31,899 nt of DNA from Leptolinea sp. UBA5366 (GTDB lineage: Bacteria > Chloroflexota > Anaerolineae > Anaerolineales > Anaerolineaceae), in NCBI GenBank assembly GCA_002407845.1, contig DHPK01000009.1, positions 168,636 to 200,534 of the forward strand, in the 5' to 3' direction. Shown one piece after another: positions 24,414 through 31,337 of the stretch. The position numbers were made by a program, and so were the translations under genes. The notes beneath the pieces are model-generated. The model saw only the letters and a list, made by a program, of their open reading frames with translations. It searched no databases and was not told the DNA's origin. Position 1 is the stretch's first letter, and every line of letters starts with the position of its first letter.

Positions 24414-25004
24414 ATGGAGACCATGCGTTTGATAGATCACCTGTTACGCTGGGATGAAAAAACATCGGCAGAATTCCGAAAAAAAGCTGGCACTACGCCA
24501 GCCTGTTTCCGGATTAATGCTTTTTTAGCGCACAGCGGCGACTCATGGTTTTGGTGCATTGCCTTGTTTATCTTCTGGCTTTTTGCCGGCGGGGATACCC
24601 AGCGAACACTGGCGTTCTGGGGACTGAGTATCGCGGGGACAGCAGTTCTCATTTTTTTCCTCAAACGAAAAATTCAGCGAAAGCGTCCTGAAGGAGAATG
24701 GGGTGAACTCTATCGCCGAACGGATCCGCATTCATTTCCGTCCGGGCATGCCGTTCGTGCCGGATTGATTGTGATGCTTGCATTAGATACTTTTCAACCG
24801 CAATTTGCGCTTGTTTTCATCGTCTGGGCACTGCTGATGATTCACGCCCGGGTCGCTACCGGTGTGCATTATCTTCTTGATATCTATTTCGGGCTGATCT
24901 TCGGCTTACTGATCGGGACTGCATTAATTCTGCTGAAACCAGCCATCTATGCCAATCTGCCGATCTTATTCGACCGATCGCTCTGGTGGGCATTGTTAAA
25001 ATAA
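24414..25004 (+). CDS. PAP2-family membrane phosphatase
   Basis: About 196 residues from the ATG at 24414; ATG 24423 is an alternative, and a TTG at 24369 lies against a hairpin and is less likely. PAP2 motifs: KRKIQRKRP (motif 1), SFPSGH (motif 2) and ARVATGVHYLLD (motif 3, with Ala for the usual Ser). The catalytic His residues are present in motifs 2 and 3. About five membrane helices. Family members remove phosphate from lipids such as phosphatidic acid or undecaprenyl diphosphate. It stands alone, facing away from the hydrogenase operon, and ends in a terminator shared with hom. Confidence 0.88.
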   Translation: METMRLIDHLLRWDEKTSAEFRKKAGTTPACFRINAFLAHSGDSWFWCIALFIFWLFAGGDTQRTLAFWGLSIAGTAVLIFFLKRKIQRKRPEGEWGELYRRTDPHSFPSGHAVRAGLIVMLALDTFQPQFALVFIVWALLMIHARVATGVHYLLDIYFGLIFGLLIGTALILLKPAIYANLPILFDRSLWWALLK

Positions 25005-25032
25005 AAAACAGAGTCAGTATCTGACTCTGTTT
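25003..25032. terminator. Bidirectional terminator between pap2 and hom
   Basis: A 12-base-pair stem (25006-25017 with 25021-25032) and 3-base loop. On the minus strand it continues into further T, so it ends the lysC-asd-hom transcript as well as pap2. Confidence 0.85.
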
Positions 25033-25051
25033 CAAGTTATTCACGAGTATT

Positions 25052-26068
25052 TCAACGATAAATCGCGATCAGGTCCTGGATTAGTGCGCTTGCCGTTTCA
25101 AGCCGCCCAGCGCCTGGTCCGATCATGGTGGTCAGACTCAGCAAATCGGTTTCATATTGGATCGCATTGGTGGCGCCCATAACATTTGCCAGCGGGTTGG
25201 TCAATGGCAGCATCTCAGGTTTAACTGAGGCAACAATCGAATTTTCAACCACCTTAACCGAACCGATCAATTTCCAGCGGCAATTTTCTTTCAGCGCAGT
25301 TTCGATATCTTCTTTGGTTATTCCAGTGATGCCTTCGTAATTCATATCCTGCGGTGTGATTCTTGTATCAAAGAGCAATTGTGATAGGATGGAAACTTTC
25401 CCGGCAGTGTCGAGCCCTTCGACATCGCCGCTGGGATCTGCTTCTGCGTACCCAAAATCTTGAGCATGTTTCAACGCTTCTTCGAACGAAAGTCCTTTTT
25501 CCATTTCTGAGAGAATAAAGTTGCAAGTTCCGTTTAAGATGCCGCGCACTGATGTAATTCCAGCAGATTGGATCACTTCCGTCCCCATGCGCAGCACGGG
25601 AGTTCCGCTCATCACAGTGCCTTCAACGCCAATTTTCACTCCATTTTGAACTGCCAGTGAACTCAACATTTTATAATGCAGGGCAATTGGTCCTTTGTTG
25701 CTGGTGACGACATTTTTCCCTGACAGGATCGCTTCCCGGATATGCAGCACTGCCGGTTCGCCGGTCTTCAGGTTCGTGTAGGTTAATTCCAAAATCGCAT
25801 CGGTTTCGGATTGCTGAATCATTGAAACTGTGTTCCAGTCGGGGCGTTCTACGTCCTGAATATCATCGAACGAGGGCGCATTGATCAATTCATCAAGGCT
25901 GATTCCGTCCGGATTATAAACACAACCTCGGGTCTGGTCGATAACGGCAGTTATGTAAAAATTGATGTCATAGGCTTTGCGATAGAAATCGTTTTTCTGT
26001 TTCAAAGCCTGGGCAAATCCTCTGCCGACATTTCCAAACCCAATTATCCCAATTCTGACATTTTTCAT
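25052..26068 (-). CDS. hom: Homoserine dehydrogenase (short form, no ACT domain)
   Basis: 338 residues. NAD(P)-binding GIIGFGNVGRGF (residues 7-18), the conserved VTSNKGPIA, GTVMSGTPV, LNGTCNFILSEME and GYAEADPSGDVEGLDTAGK, with the catalytic Lys at its end. It reduces aspartate semialdehyde to homoserine, the branch to threonine and methionine. The C-terminal ACT regulatory domain found in many Hom proteins is absent, so control by threonine would have to lie elsewhere; the leader upstream of lysC fits that need. Third gene of the operon, 13 bases after asd. Confidence 0.94.
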   Translation of the reverse strand: MKNVRIGIIGFGNVGRGFAQALKQKNDFYRKAYDINFYITAVIDQTRGCVYNPDGISLDELINAPSFDDIQDVERPDWNTVSMIQQSETDAILELTYTNLKTGEPAVLHIREAILSGKNVVTSNKGPIALHYKMLSSLAVQNGVKIGVEGTVMSGTPVLRMGTEVIQSAGITSVRGILNGTCNFILSEMEKGLSFEEALKHAQDFGYAEADPSGDVEGLDTAGKVSILSQLLFDTRITPQDMNYEGITGITKEDIETALKENCRWKLIGSVKVVENSIVASVKPEMLPLTNPLANVMGATNAIQYETDLLSLTTMIGPGAGRLETASALIQDLIAIYR

Positions 26069-26081
26069 GGTCAGTTTCTCC

Positions 26082-27143
26082 TTATTTCATTCCTAATTTC
26101 TTGCGTGCCAGTAATTCGGCGTTGAGGATCGATCCGCCGGCTGCGCCGCGAACAGTGTTATGGGACATGCTGACCATTCGGAAGTCAAAAATCTTGTCTT
26201 CTCTGATTCGTCCAACACTGGTTGTCATGCCTTTGCCAAGATTTCGATCCAATCGCGGCTGCGGACGGTTGCTTTCATAATGATAAATGATACCCTTTTC
26301 CGGGCAAGAAGGCAGTCCCTTGCAGCTATCCGGATATTCGAAGTTCTCTAAAGCAGCGATCAGATCTTCCCGACTGGCTTTTTGTTTGAGCGCGATTGAG
26401 AGGCAGATCGTGTGTCCATCGACGACAGCGACCCGGTTGGTGTGAGCAGAAATGACGATCGGGTGCTGAATAATCTGGCTGCCATCGTAGGATCCCATGA
26501 TTTTCGAGGCTTCATATTCGACTTTTTCTTCCTCACCGCCGATATAGGGAATCACATTGTCGATGATATCCATGCTGGCAACGCCGGGATATCCTGCACC
26601 GGAAATCGCCTGCATCGAAAAGACGACTGCTTTGGTCACGCCAAAAGCTTTATCCAGCACGCTTAGCGGAACGACGAAGCTGACAGTTGTGCAGTTTGGG
26701 TTTGTAAGGATTCCGCCGCTCCATTTGTATTTCTTCTGCTGGGCATCGAGGATGTCGATATGGTCTGCGTTCGCTTCCGGCACCAAAATTGGGACGAGCG
26801 GATCATGACGGTAGGCTGAAGCGTTTGAACAAACGTAAATGCCTTTGTGGGCGATGCCCGGTTCAACTTCTTCTGCAATATCAGCTGGCAGCGCAGAGAA
26901 AGCAATTTTTGCTTTTGACAGTGCCTCTGCGTTAGTCGGCAGCAACTCAAGTTCTTTGACCGCTTCCGGCATTGGGTCTGCAAGCAGCCAATGGCAAGCT
27001 TCAACATATTTCTTTCCAACGGACCGGTCTGAGGCTGTGATCTCGACAACTTCAAACCATGGATGGTTCTCCAGCAAACTGATGAAACGCTGACCGACGC
27101 TGCCTGTAGCGGCTAAAACTGCAACTGGAATTTTGTTACTCAT
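26082..27143 (-). CDS. asd: Aspartate-semialdehyde dehydrogenase
   Basis: 353 residues. NADP-binding LAATGSVGQRF (residues 10-20), the active-site Cys151 in NPNCTT, ISGAGYPGV and the acid-base His in ISAHTNRVAV. The motif pattern is that of the archaeal/fungal-like class rather than the E. coli class. It reduces aspartyl phosphate to aspartate semialdehyde, the last common step before lysine, threonine and methionine branch. It lies 21 bases after lysC and 13 before hom, in one operon that holds three consecutive pathway steps. Confidence 0.95.
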   Translation of the reverse strand: MSNKIPVAVLAATGSVGQRFISLLENHPWFEVVEITASDRSVGKKYVEACHWLLADPMPEAVKELELLPTNAEALSKAKIAFSALPADIAEEVEPGIAHKGIYVCSNASAYRHDPLVPILVPEANADHIDILDAQQKKYKWSGGILTNPNCTTVSFVVPLSVLDKAFGVTKAVVFSMQAISGAGYPGVASMDIIDNVIPYIGGEEEKVEYEASKIMGSYDGSQIIQHPIVISAHTNRVAVVDGHTICLSIALKQKASREDLIAALENFEYPDSCKGLPSCPEKGIIYHYESNRPQPRLDRNLGKGMTTSVGRIREDKIFDFRMVSMSHNTVRGAAGGSILNAELLARKKLGMK

Positions 27144-27164
27144 GATGGCATTTCCCTTTCGATA

Positions 27165-28592
27165 TTAGAACTTGATGAGGCTGTGAATGGCTTTTAATGC
27201 AGCGACGGTGTCGGATGAACTGACAATAATGTTCAAAGAAACATCGGATGCGCCATAGGAGAGCGCTTTAATCCCGAAATTGTTCTTGACCAATTCTGTC
27301 AGCACCTGAGCGATCACCTCCGGATGAGATTTCAACCCGGAACTGATGACCGTCAGAATGTCCACTGAATCGCTGATGATGATTGAATCGACATCTTTTC
27401 GCTGGATTTCACGATCCAGCACTTCTTTGAGCATTTTTTCGACTTTCCCGACACTTTTGGATTCAACGGGGAAGCACAAAGATTGTTCAGACGAACTTTC
27501 GATAACCATTGGCACATTCAGACCGGCTGAAACAAAGCCGTTGAAAATTTTTGCGGAAATGTTCATCCCCGCGTCCATGCCTGTGCCTGAAACAGTCAGA
27601 AGTTTGAATCCATTAGCAGTTGTGACGGCTTTAATCTTGCCGATGTCATGCGCATCTGCATTGCTGATTAGAATTGTGCCGGTTTCCTTTGGCTGAAACG
27701 TGTTGCAAATCCGCATTTTGATTCCATGATCAACGCAGGGCTTGACGCTTTTGGGATGCAGTACTTTTGCCCCATAAAACGCCATTTCGGAAACCTCACT
27801 GTAAGTGAGCGCGGGAATCGTGCGTGCATCTGAGATGGTTCTTGGATCGGCGCTGAGAACCCCGGTTACGTCTGTCCAAATCCAAACGTCTTCTGCGTTC
27901 AGCCCGACAGCGATCAGCGAGGCTGAAAAATCGCTCCCGCCTCTGCCAAGCGTTGTCAGAATTCCATCTTCTGTTGCCCCGATAAAGCCGGTGATAATTG
28001 GAATGACCCCTTCGTTCAAAAGCGGATAGAGGATTTTCTTACATTGTTTGGCTGTCAGTTCCATATTCGGAGAAGCACTTTGATAGACATCATCCGTGAT
28101 GATCAGCTGGGTTGCCTCGACCGGTTTTGCCTTCAATCCGATTGAGTTGACGCCCGCTGCCAAAATCTTGATCGCCAGCCGTTCTCCGAGACTGGATACC
28201 GTGTCCAAAGCGCGGGGGCTCAATTCGCCTAGTATTTTAATTGCATTACAGAGGTTCAAAAATTCGGATACAAGGCGGTTGATATCCATCTTTAATTGCA
28301 GCCAGGTGTTCGGGTCTTCGACGAGTTTGTCGATCAGTTCATGGTGGCGGGTGGTCAGCTCATGCGCTGTTTTTTCAGCTGTGGTCAGGTTCCCGTTCGA
28401 TGCGTCTACCGCGCTTTTGATCAGCCCATTGGTGGCGCCTGAAATAGCGGATGTGACTACAACCAGGTTTTCCCGCTCAGCTTTGGTATCTTTGATGATT
28501 TGAATCGCTGATTTCATCGCTTTCGGGGTGCCGACGGATGAACCGCCATATTTCATGACCAACGTGCGTTCAGGAACAAATGAATTTTCCAT
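27165..28592 (-). CDS. lysC: Aspartate kinase
   Basis: 475 residues. The kinase domain opens with VMKYGGSSVGT (about 12-22) and has GRGGSDFSASLIAVGL and DVTGVLSADPR; two ACT-like regulatory segments follow from about residue 320. This monofunctional class is usually inhibited by lysine and/or threonine. It makes aspartyl phosphate, the first step of the pathway. The ATG at 28592 has GAGGG 3 bases upstream and lies 27 bases after the T run of the attenuator hairpin. So expression of lysC, asd and hom depends on read-through of that hairpin. Confidence 0.95.
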   Translation of the reverse strand: MENSFVPERTLVMKYGGSSVGTPKAMKSAIQIIKDTKAERENLVVVTSAISGATNGLIKSAVDASNGNLTTAEKTAHELTTRHHELIDKLVEDPNTWLQLKMDINRLVSEFLNLCNAIKILGELSPRALDTVSSLGERLAIKILAAGVNSIGLKAKPVEATQLIITDDVYQSASPNMELTAKQCKKILYPLLNEGVIPIITGFIGATEDGILTTLGRGGSDFSASLIAVGLNAEDVWIWTDVTGVLSADPRTISDARTIPALTYSEVSEMAFYGAKVLHPKSVKPCVDHGIKMRICNTFQPKETGTILISNADAHDIGKIKAVTTANGFKLLTVSGTGMDAGMNISAKIFNGFVSAGLNVPMVIESSSEQSLCFPVESKSVGKVEKMLKEVLDREIQRKDVDSIIISDSVDILTVISSGLKSHPEVIAQVLTELVKNNFGIKALSYGASDVSLNIIVSSSDTVAALKAIHSLIKF

Positions 28593-28618
28593 AGACCCTC
28601 GTTAAACCCTCTTTCTTC

Positions 28619-28649
28619 AAAAAAAAGACTGCCTGTTTTGGAGGCAGTC
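28619..28649 (-). terminator. Attenuator terminator hairpin before lysC
   Basis: An 8-base-pair GC-rich stem, GACTGCCT (28649-28642) with AGGCAGTC (28634-28627), a 7-base loop and eight T (28626-28619) on the minus strand. It lies upstream of lysC and after no other gene, so it is a conditional terminator and not the end of a transcript. Confidence 0.9.
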
Positions 28650-28683
28650 CCTGAAATCTTGAATTATTGAATAATCCGCCTCA

Positions 28684-28761
28684 CTACGGGTGGTAAATGC
28701 AAATAGTACCAGTCGTAGTGGTGGCAGTTTTGACTCGTGAGAAGCTGAAAATTGATTTCAT
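28684..28761 (-). CDS. Thr-rich leader peptide of the lysC-asd-hom operon
   Basis: A 25-codon frame from ATG 28761 to TAG 28686-28684, followed at once by TGA. It begins MKSIFSFSRVK and continues TATTTTGTI, then CIYHP. Six of the 25 codons are Thr (ACT, ACC, ACT, ACG, ACT, ACT), five of them within the six-codon stretch at positions 12-17; three are Ile, one of them directly after the last Thr. This is what a threonine/isoleucine-sensing leader needs, and resembles E. coli thrL in design. The Shine-Dalgarno is weak (AAAG about 11 bases upstream). It is too short for normal gene finders. Confidence 0.85.
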   Translation of the reverse strand: MKSIFSFSRVKTATTTTGTICIYHP

Positions 28762-28854
28762 TATGTTTATTACTTTAATCGATAGTCTTAAAAAGCGAAA
28801 GGGAAAGAAATAAGAAATATGACATTGATAATTTTTACGCAATCAGGAATATCT

Positions 28855-28860
28855 TATAAT
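28855..28860 (+). promoter_or_regulatory. Candidate -10 box for dut
   Basis: TATAAT 21 bases before the dut ATG; the -35 is poor (TTTTAC with a 16-base spacer at best). The AGGAGG at 28872-28877 then lies almost at the transcript start. Confidence 0.45.
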
Positions 28861-28881
28861 CATGGCTGGACAGGAGGTACC

Positions 28882-29310
28882 ATGATTCAAAGTGTACGAA
28901 TAGCCAAATTGAATGACAAAGCAACGCTGCCGGAACGGAAACACGCCGATGACGCGGGTTTGGATTTGTTTGCAAGCGAAAGTGCAGCAATAGCCCCGCT
29001 GCAAATGGCAGTTATCGGCACTGGCATTGCCATCGAAATTCCTAAAGGGTTTGTCGGTTTGATTTTCTTAAAAAGCCGCAGTAACTTTTTACTAGGCGGT
29101 GGAGTAGTGGATGCCGGATATCAGGGGGAGATCAGAGTAAAAATTTCAAATGTCCGGGATCAGCTGCTGGAAATTGAAGAAGGTCAGGCGATTGCACAGT
29201 TGTTGCTTGTCCCGATTGAAACACCTGCAGTGCAGGAAGTTTCAATCGAGGATTTATTCGAAAAAGTTTCAAAACGCGGATCGCAAGGGGGAATCCACCT
29301 GCCAGTTTGA
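28882..29310 (+). CDS. dut: dUTPase-family nucleotidohydrolase
   Basis: 142 residues from the ATG at 28882, preceded by AGGAGG; an upstream in-frame ATG at 28819 would run through the promoter and adds no conserved sequence. Motif 1 DAGLDLF (24-30), motif 2 KSRSNF (64-69), motif 3 GGVVDAGYQGEI (73-84) with the catalytic Asp, motif 4 GQAIAQLLLVP, motif 5 RGSQGG. It converts dUTP to dUMP and PPi, keeping uracil out of DNA. Motif 2 normally reads RSGLA and motif 5 RGxxGFGSTG; both deviate here and the uracil-stacking Phe is absent. Its stop abuts the ndk stop from the other strand. Confidence 0.85.
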   Translation: MIQSVRIAKLNDKATLPERKHADDAGLDLFASESAAIAPLQMAVIGTGIAIEIPKGFVGLIFLKSRSNFLLGGGVVDAGYQGEIRVKISNVRDQLLEIEEGQAIAQLLLVPIETPAVQEVSIEDLFEKVSKRGSQGGIHLPV

Positions 29311-29769
29311 TCAGGAGTTTCTGCCAAAAACCCAGGGGGTGCTGATTTTATCCCACGAGACGATTTCAGCGGGCGTGAACCAGAGAGCAACTTCTCGTTC
29401 GCCTGTTTGAACCGAATCGGAGGCGTGAATCAGGTTTCGATCCATCTTCGCTGCGAAGTCGTGGCGGATTGTGCCGGGCGCAGCTTCAATCGGCTTGGTC
29501 GCGCCGACGGTCTGCCGGACGGCTTTAACAACTTCTTCACCTTCCCAGACCATGGCGAACACCGGACCGGATGTGATGTAACTGACCAGCCCATTATAGA
29601 AGGGTTTCCCTTCGTGCTCAGCGTAATGCGCTTGGGCTAACTCAGGGCTGACCTGAACCATTTTTGCGCCCACAAGGATGAATCCGCGTTTCTCAAATCG
29701 GGAAATAATTTCTCCCACCAGCCCTCTTTGTACGCCATCAGGTTTGACACAAACAAATGTTTTTTCCAT
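29311..29769 (-). CDS. ndk: Nucleoside-diphosphate kinase
   Basis: 152 residues. Opening VCVKPDGVQRGLVGEII, SGPVFAMVWEGE, GATKPIEAAPGTIRHDF and the active-site NLIHASDS with the phosphate-carrying His115. It moves the gamma phosphate between nucleoside di- and triphosphates. The start codon overlaps the stop of the upstream TPR gene by one base (TAATG), so ndk is coupled to it. It ends tail to tail with dut with no base between the two stop codons. Confidence 0.97.
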   Translation of the reverse strand: MEKTFVCVKPDGVQRGLVGEIISRFEKRGFILVGAKMVQVSPELAQAHYAEHEGKPFYNGLVSYITSGPVFAMVWEGEEVVKAVRQTVGATKPIEAAPGTIRHDFAAKMDRNLIHASDSVQTGEREVALWFTPAEIVSWDKISTPWVFGRNS

Positions 29770-31232
29770 TATTGCTCCTCTTCTGTGATCAAATCTTTTA
29801 ATCCCTCATTTTCCGGGAATAAAATCAAAAGTTTTTTCAAGTCTTCCTGAATCAGATCTTGCCGAACATTCTTTTCTATCAGTTCTTTGTAAAGATCGAT
29901 CCCTTCCTGCTGGTTTCCAGTGCTGAAAGAATTCCAGGCTTTTCGAACCAGCTCCGTCTCATCTTGGTTCTCTTCCGTTTCTTCGATGATTATGCCTGGC
30001 TGAAGTTCAGCGGAAGAATCAACGGGGTTTTGCAGGTCTGCAGGTGGAGCGGCAATCGGGTCGCTTGCAACCATCGGTGCAGTGACTTCAATGCCTTCCG
30101 TGACGACTTTTTCGATCCAATTAAAAGCGGCATCCTGACTGCGGGTTTTCTCTTTGCTCATCTCGAGCTTTTTTTGTTCTTCTTTCTGCGATTTATGCTG
30201 TTCGACTGTTTTATCAAGTTCAGGGATTTGCGCATTGAAGTAGTCTGACTGAAAAAATGTATCCGCTTCAAGGTTGACGTTTCTTCTTTCTCCATATTGG
30301 GAAATCAGGTTGCTCATATCTGTCTGCTGGTTATCGTTTTGATCCGGCTTTAATAGGAAACAGTCAGATACCGGCAGTAATTTCAGCCAGGTTGGCAGCG
30401 TTGAAAGGTCGTTTTCAATGATGGTTGATCCTGGCTGCTGCCAAACTGTGCGCAGTTTGGAACTCTGGAATCCAGTCCACTCTTGATAGATAACAATCGG
30501 CGATTGGTCTCCGGGGATCAACTGGTTGTCCTGCACGGAATAAGCGGCAAAACCGGGATTCAGCGCGGTCAACCGATCCAAATAACGCTTAAATAGGGGC
30601 GGATTTGTGTCTTTAAGGTAGAAGCTAACGCGTTTTAAAGATGTGATCAGATAAGGTGAATTATTTAGTCCGGCATCAAGCAATAAAAAGCCATCTGCTT
30701 CATTTGCTGTTTCCATTATGCTCAAACCGAGGAATAATTTTCCGAGCGGCTGGTAATGCTCCGGCATGGGCGCGTTCAACTCGGCTATAGCTTTGTCAAA
30801 GTTTTTCTCATTGTAATAATGGATGCCAGTCAGCAGATGGGTAAAGCTTGCCGGATCGCTGAAATTTTCATTTGCCCCAGTCAGTCGCTGGAATAATCCG
30901 ACAACATCTTTATTCTCTGGCTGAAGAAACAGCGCTGTCTGCGAATGAAAAATGGATTGTTCGAGTGACTTTTGTTCTTCAAAAATATAGCTCAGCGATA
31001 GTTGATTTAGAAAATTGTCTGGTTCTGTGGATACAATTCGCCGATAGATATTCAACGCTGCCCGCAGATTATTCAGTTCGACATAAATGCGCCCGAGCAG
31101 TTTGTAAAGGGTCAGATTTTTGGGAAATTGTCTTAAAAGATAAAAGCAGTGATATGCTGCCTGCTCATAATTGTTTTCAGCAATCAGCTCATCCAGTTTT
31201 TCTAAGTATTCATTCAGTTCAATTTTTGCCAA
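29769..31232 (-). CDS. TPR-repeat protein of unknown function
   Basis: 487 residues from a TTG start at 31232; no ATG is available near the N-terminus, and AGGGAT lies about 10 bases upstream. Residues about 3-120 contain at least three tetratricopeptide units (NYEQAAYHCFYLLRQFPKN, then NLRAALNIYRRIVSTEPDN, then SLEQSIFHSQTALFLQPEN), with further helical repeats to about 230. A polar, Gln/Lys-rich stretch around 345-370 and an acidic, Pro-rich linker at 390-430 separate a last TPR-like unit. There is no signal peptide, so it is probably cytoplasmic and a protein-interaction scaffold. It is coupled to ndk. No specific function can be assigned. Confidence 0.8.
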   Translation of the reverse strand: MAKIELNEYLEKLDELIAENNYEQAAYHCFYLLRQFPKNLTLYKLLGRIYVELNNLRAALNIYRRIVSTEPDNFLNQLSLSYIFEEQKSLEQSIFHSQTALFLQPENKDVVGLFQRLTGANENFSDPASFTHLLTGIHYYNEKNFDKAIAELNAPMPEHYQPLGKLFLGLSIMETANEADGFLLLDAGLNNSPYLITSLKRVSFYLKDTNPPLFKRYLDRLTALNPGFAAYSVQDNQLIPGDQSPIVIYQEWTGFQSSKLRTVWQQPGSTIIENDLSTLPTWLKLLPVSDCFLLKPDQNDNQQTDMSNLISQYGERRNVNLEADTFFQSDYFNAQIPELDKTVEQHKSQKEEQKKLEMSKEKTRSQDAAFNWIEKVVTEGIEVTAPMVASDPIAAPPADLQNPVDSSAELQPGIIIEETEENQDETELVRKAWNSFSTGNQQEGIDLYKELIEKNVRQDLIQEDLKKLLILFPENEGLKDLITEEEQ

Positions 31233-31275
31233 AATCTATTATCCCTAAAAGTACTCTGCTGGCTATGATAACGCA

Positions 31276-31321
31276 TAATAAAAAAATCCATACGAGTTAA
31301 GCGTAATTTCGTATGGATTTT
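31276..31321 (-). terminator. Terminator after rpoD
   Basis: A 13-base-pair stem (31283-31295 with 31309-31321) and a 13-base loop that can pair further. On the minus strand it continues into further T. It lies 16 bases past the sigma factor stop and before the TPR gene. Confidence 0.8.
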
Positions 31322-31337
31322 CTCGATTTATAGATAA

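Larger units (their letters stand above)
28619..28761 (-). promoter_or_regulatory. Threonine-type transcription attenuator in the lysC-asd-hom leader
   Basis: The leader RNA can form three competing pairings. Arm 1 (28727-28714, CUGCC-AC-CACUACG), which holds Thr codons, pairs with arm 2 (28688-28676, CGUAGUG-A-GGCGG). Arm 2 can instead pair with arm 3 (GAGGCGG with CUGCCUC at 28647-28641) as antiterminator. Arm 3 pairs with arm 4 (GACUGCCU 28649-28642 with AGGCAGUC 28634-28627) plus eight U as terminator. A ribosome stalled on Thr codons would cover arm 1 and free arm 2 to pair with arm 3; one reaching the TAG at 28686-28684 would cover arm 2 and allow termination. This is the logic of thrL/trpL attenuation. 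Seen directly: peptide, arms and U run; regulation is inferred. Confidence 0.85.

Noticed and set aside
28819..28881. A longer start for dut at 28819
   Set aside because: It would run through the TATAAT and the AGGAGG of the gene, and the added residues show no dUTPase sequence.
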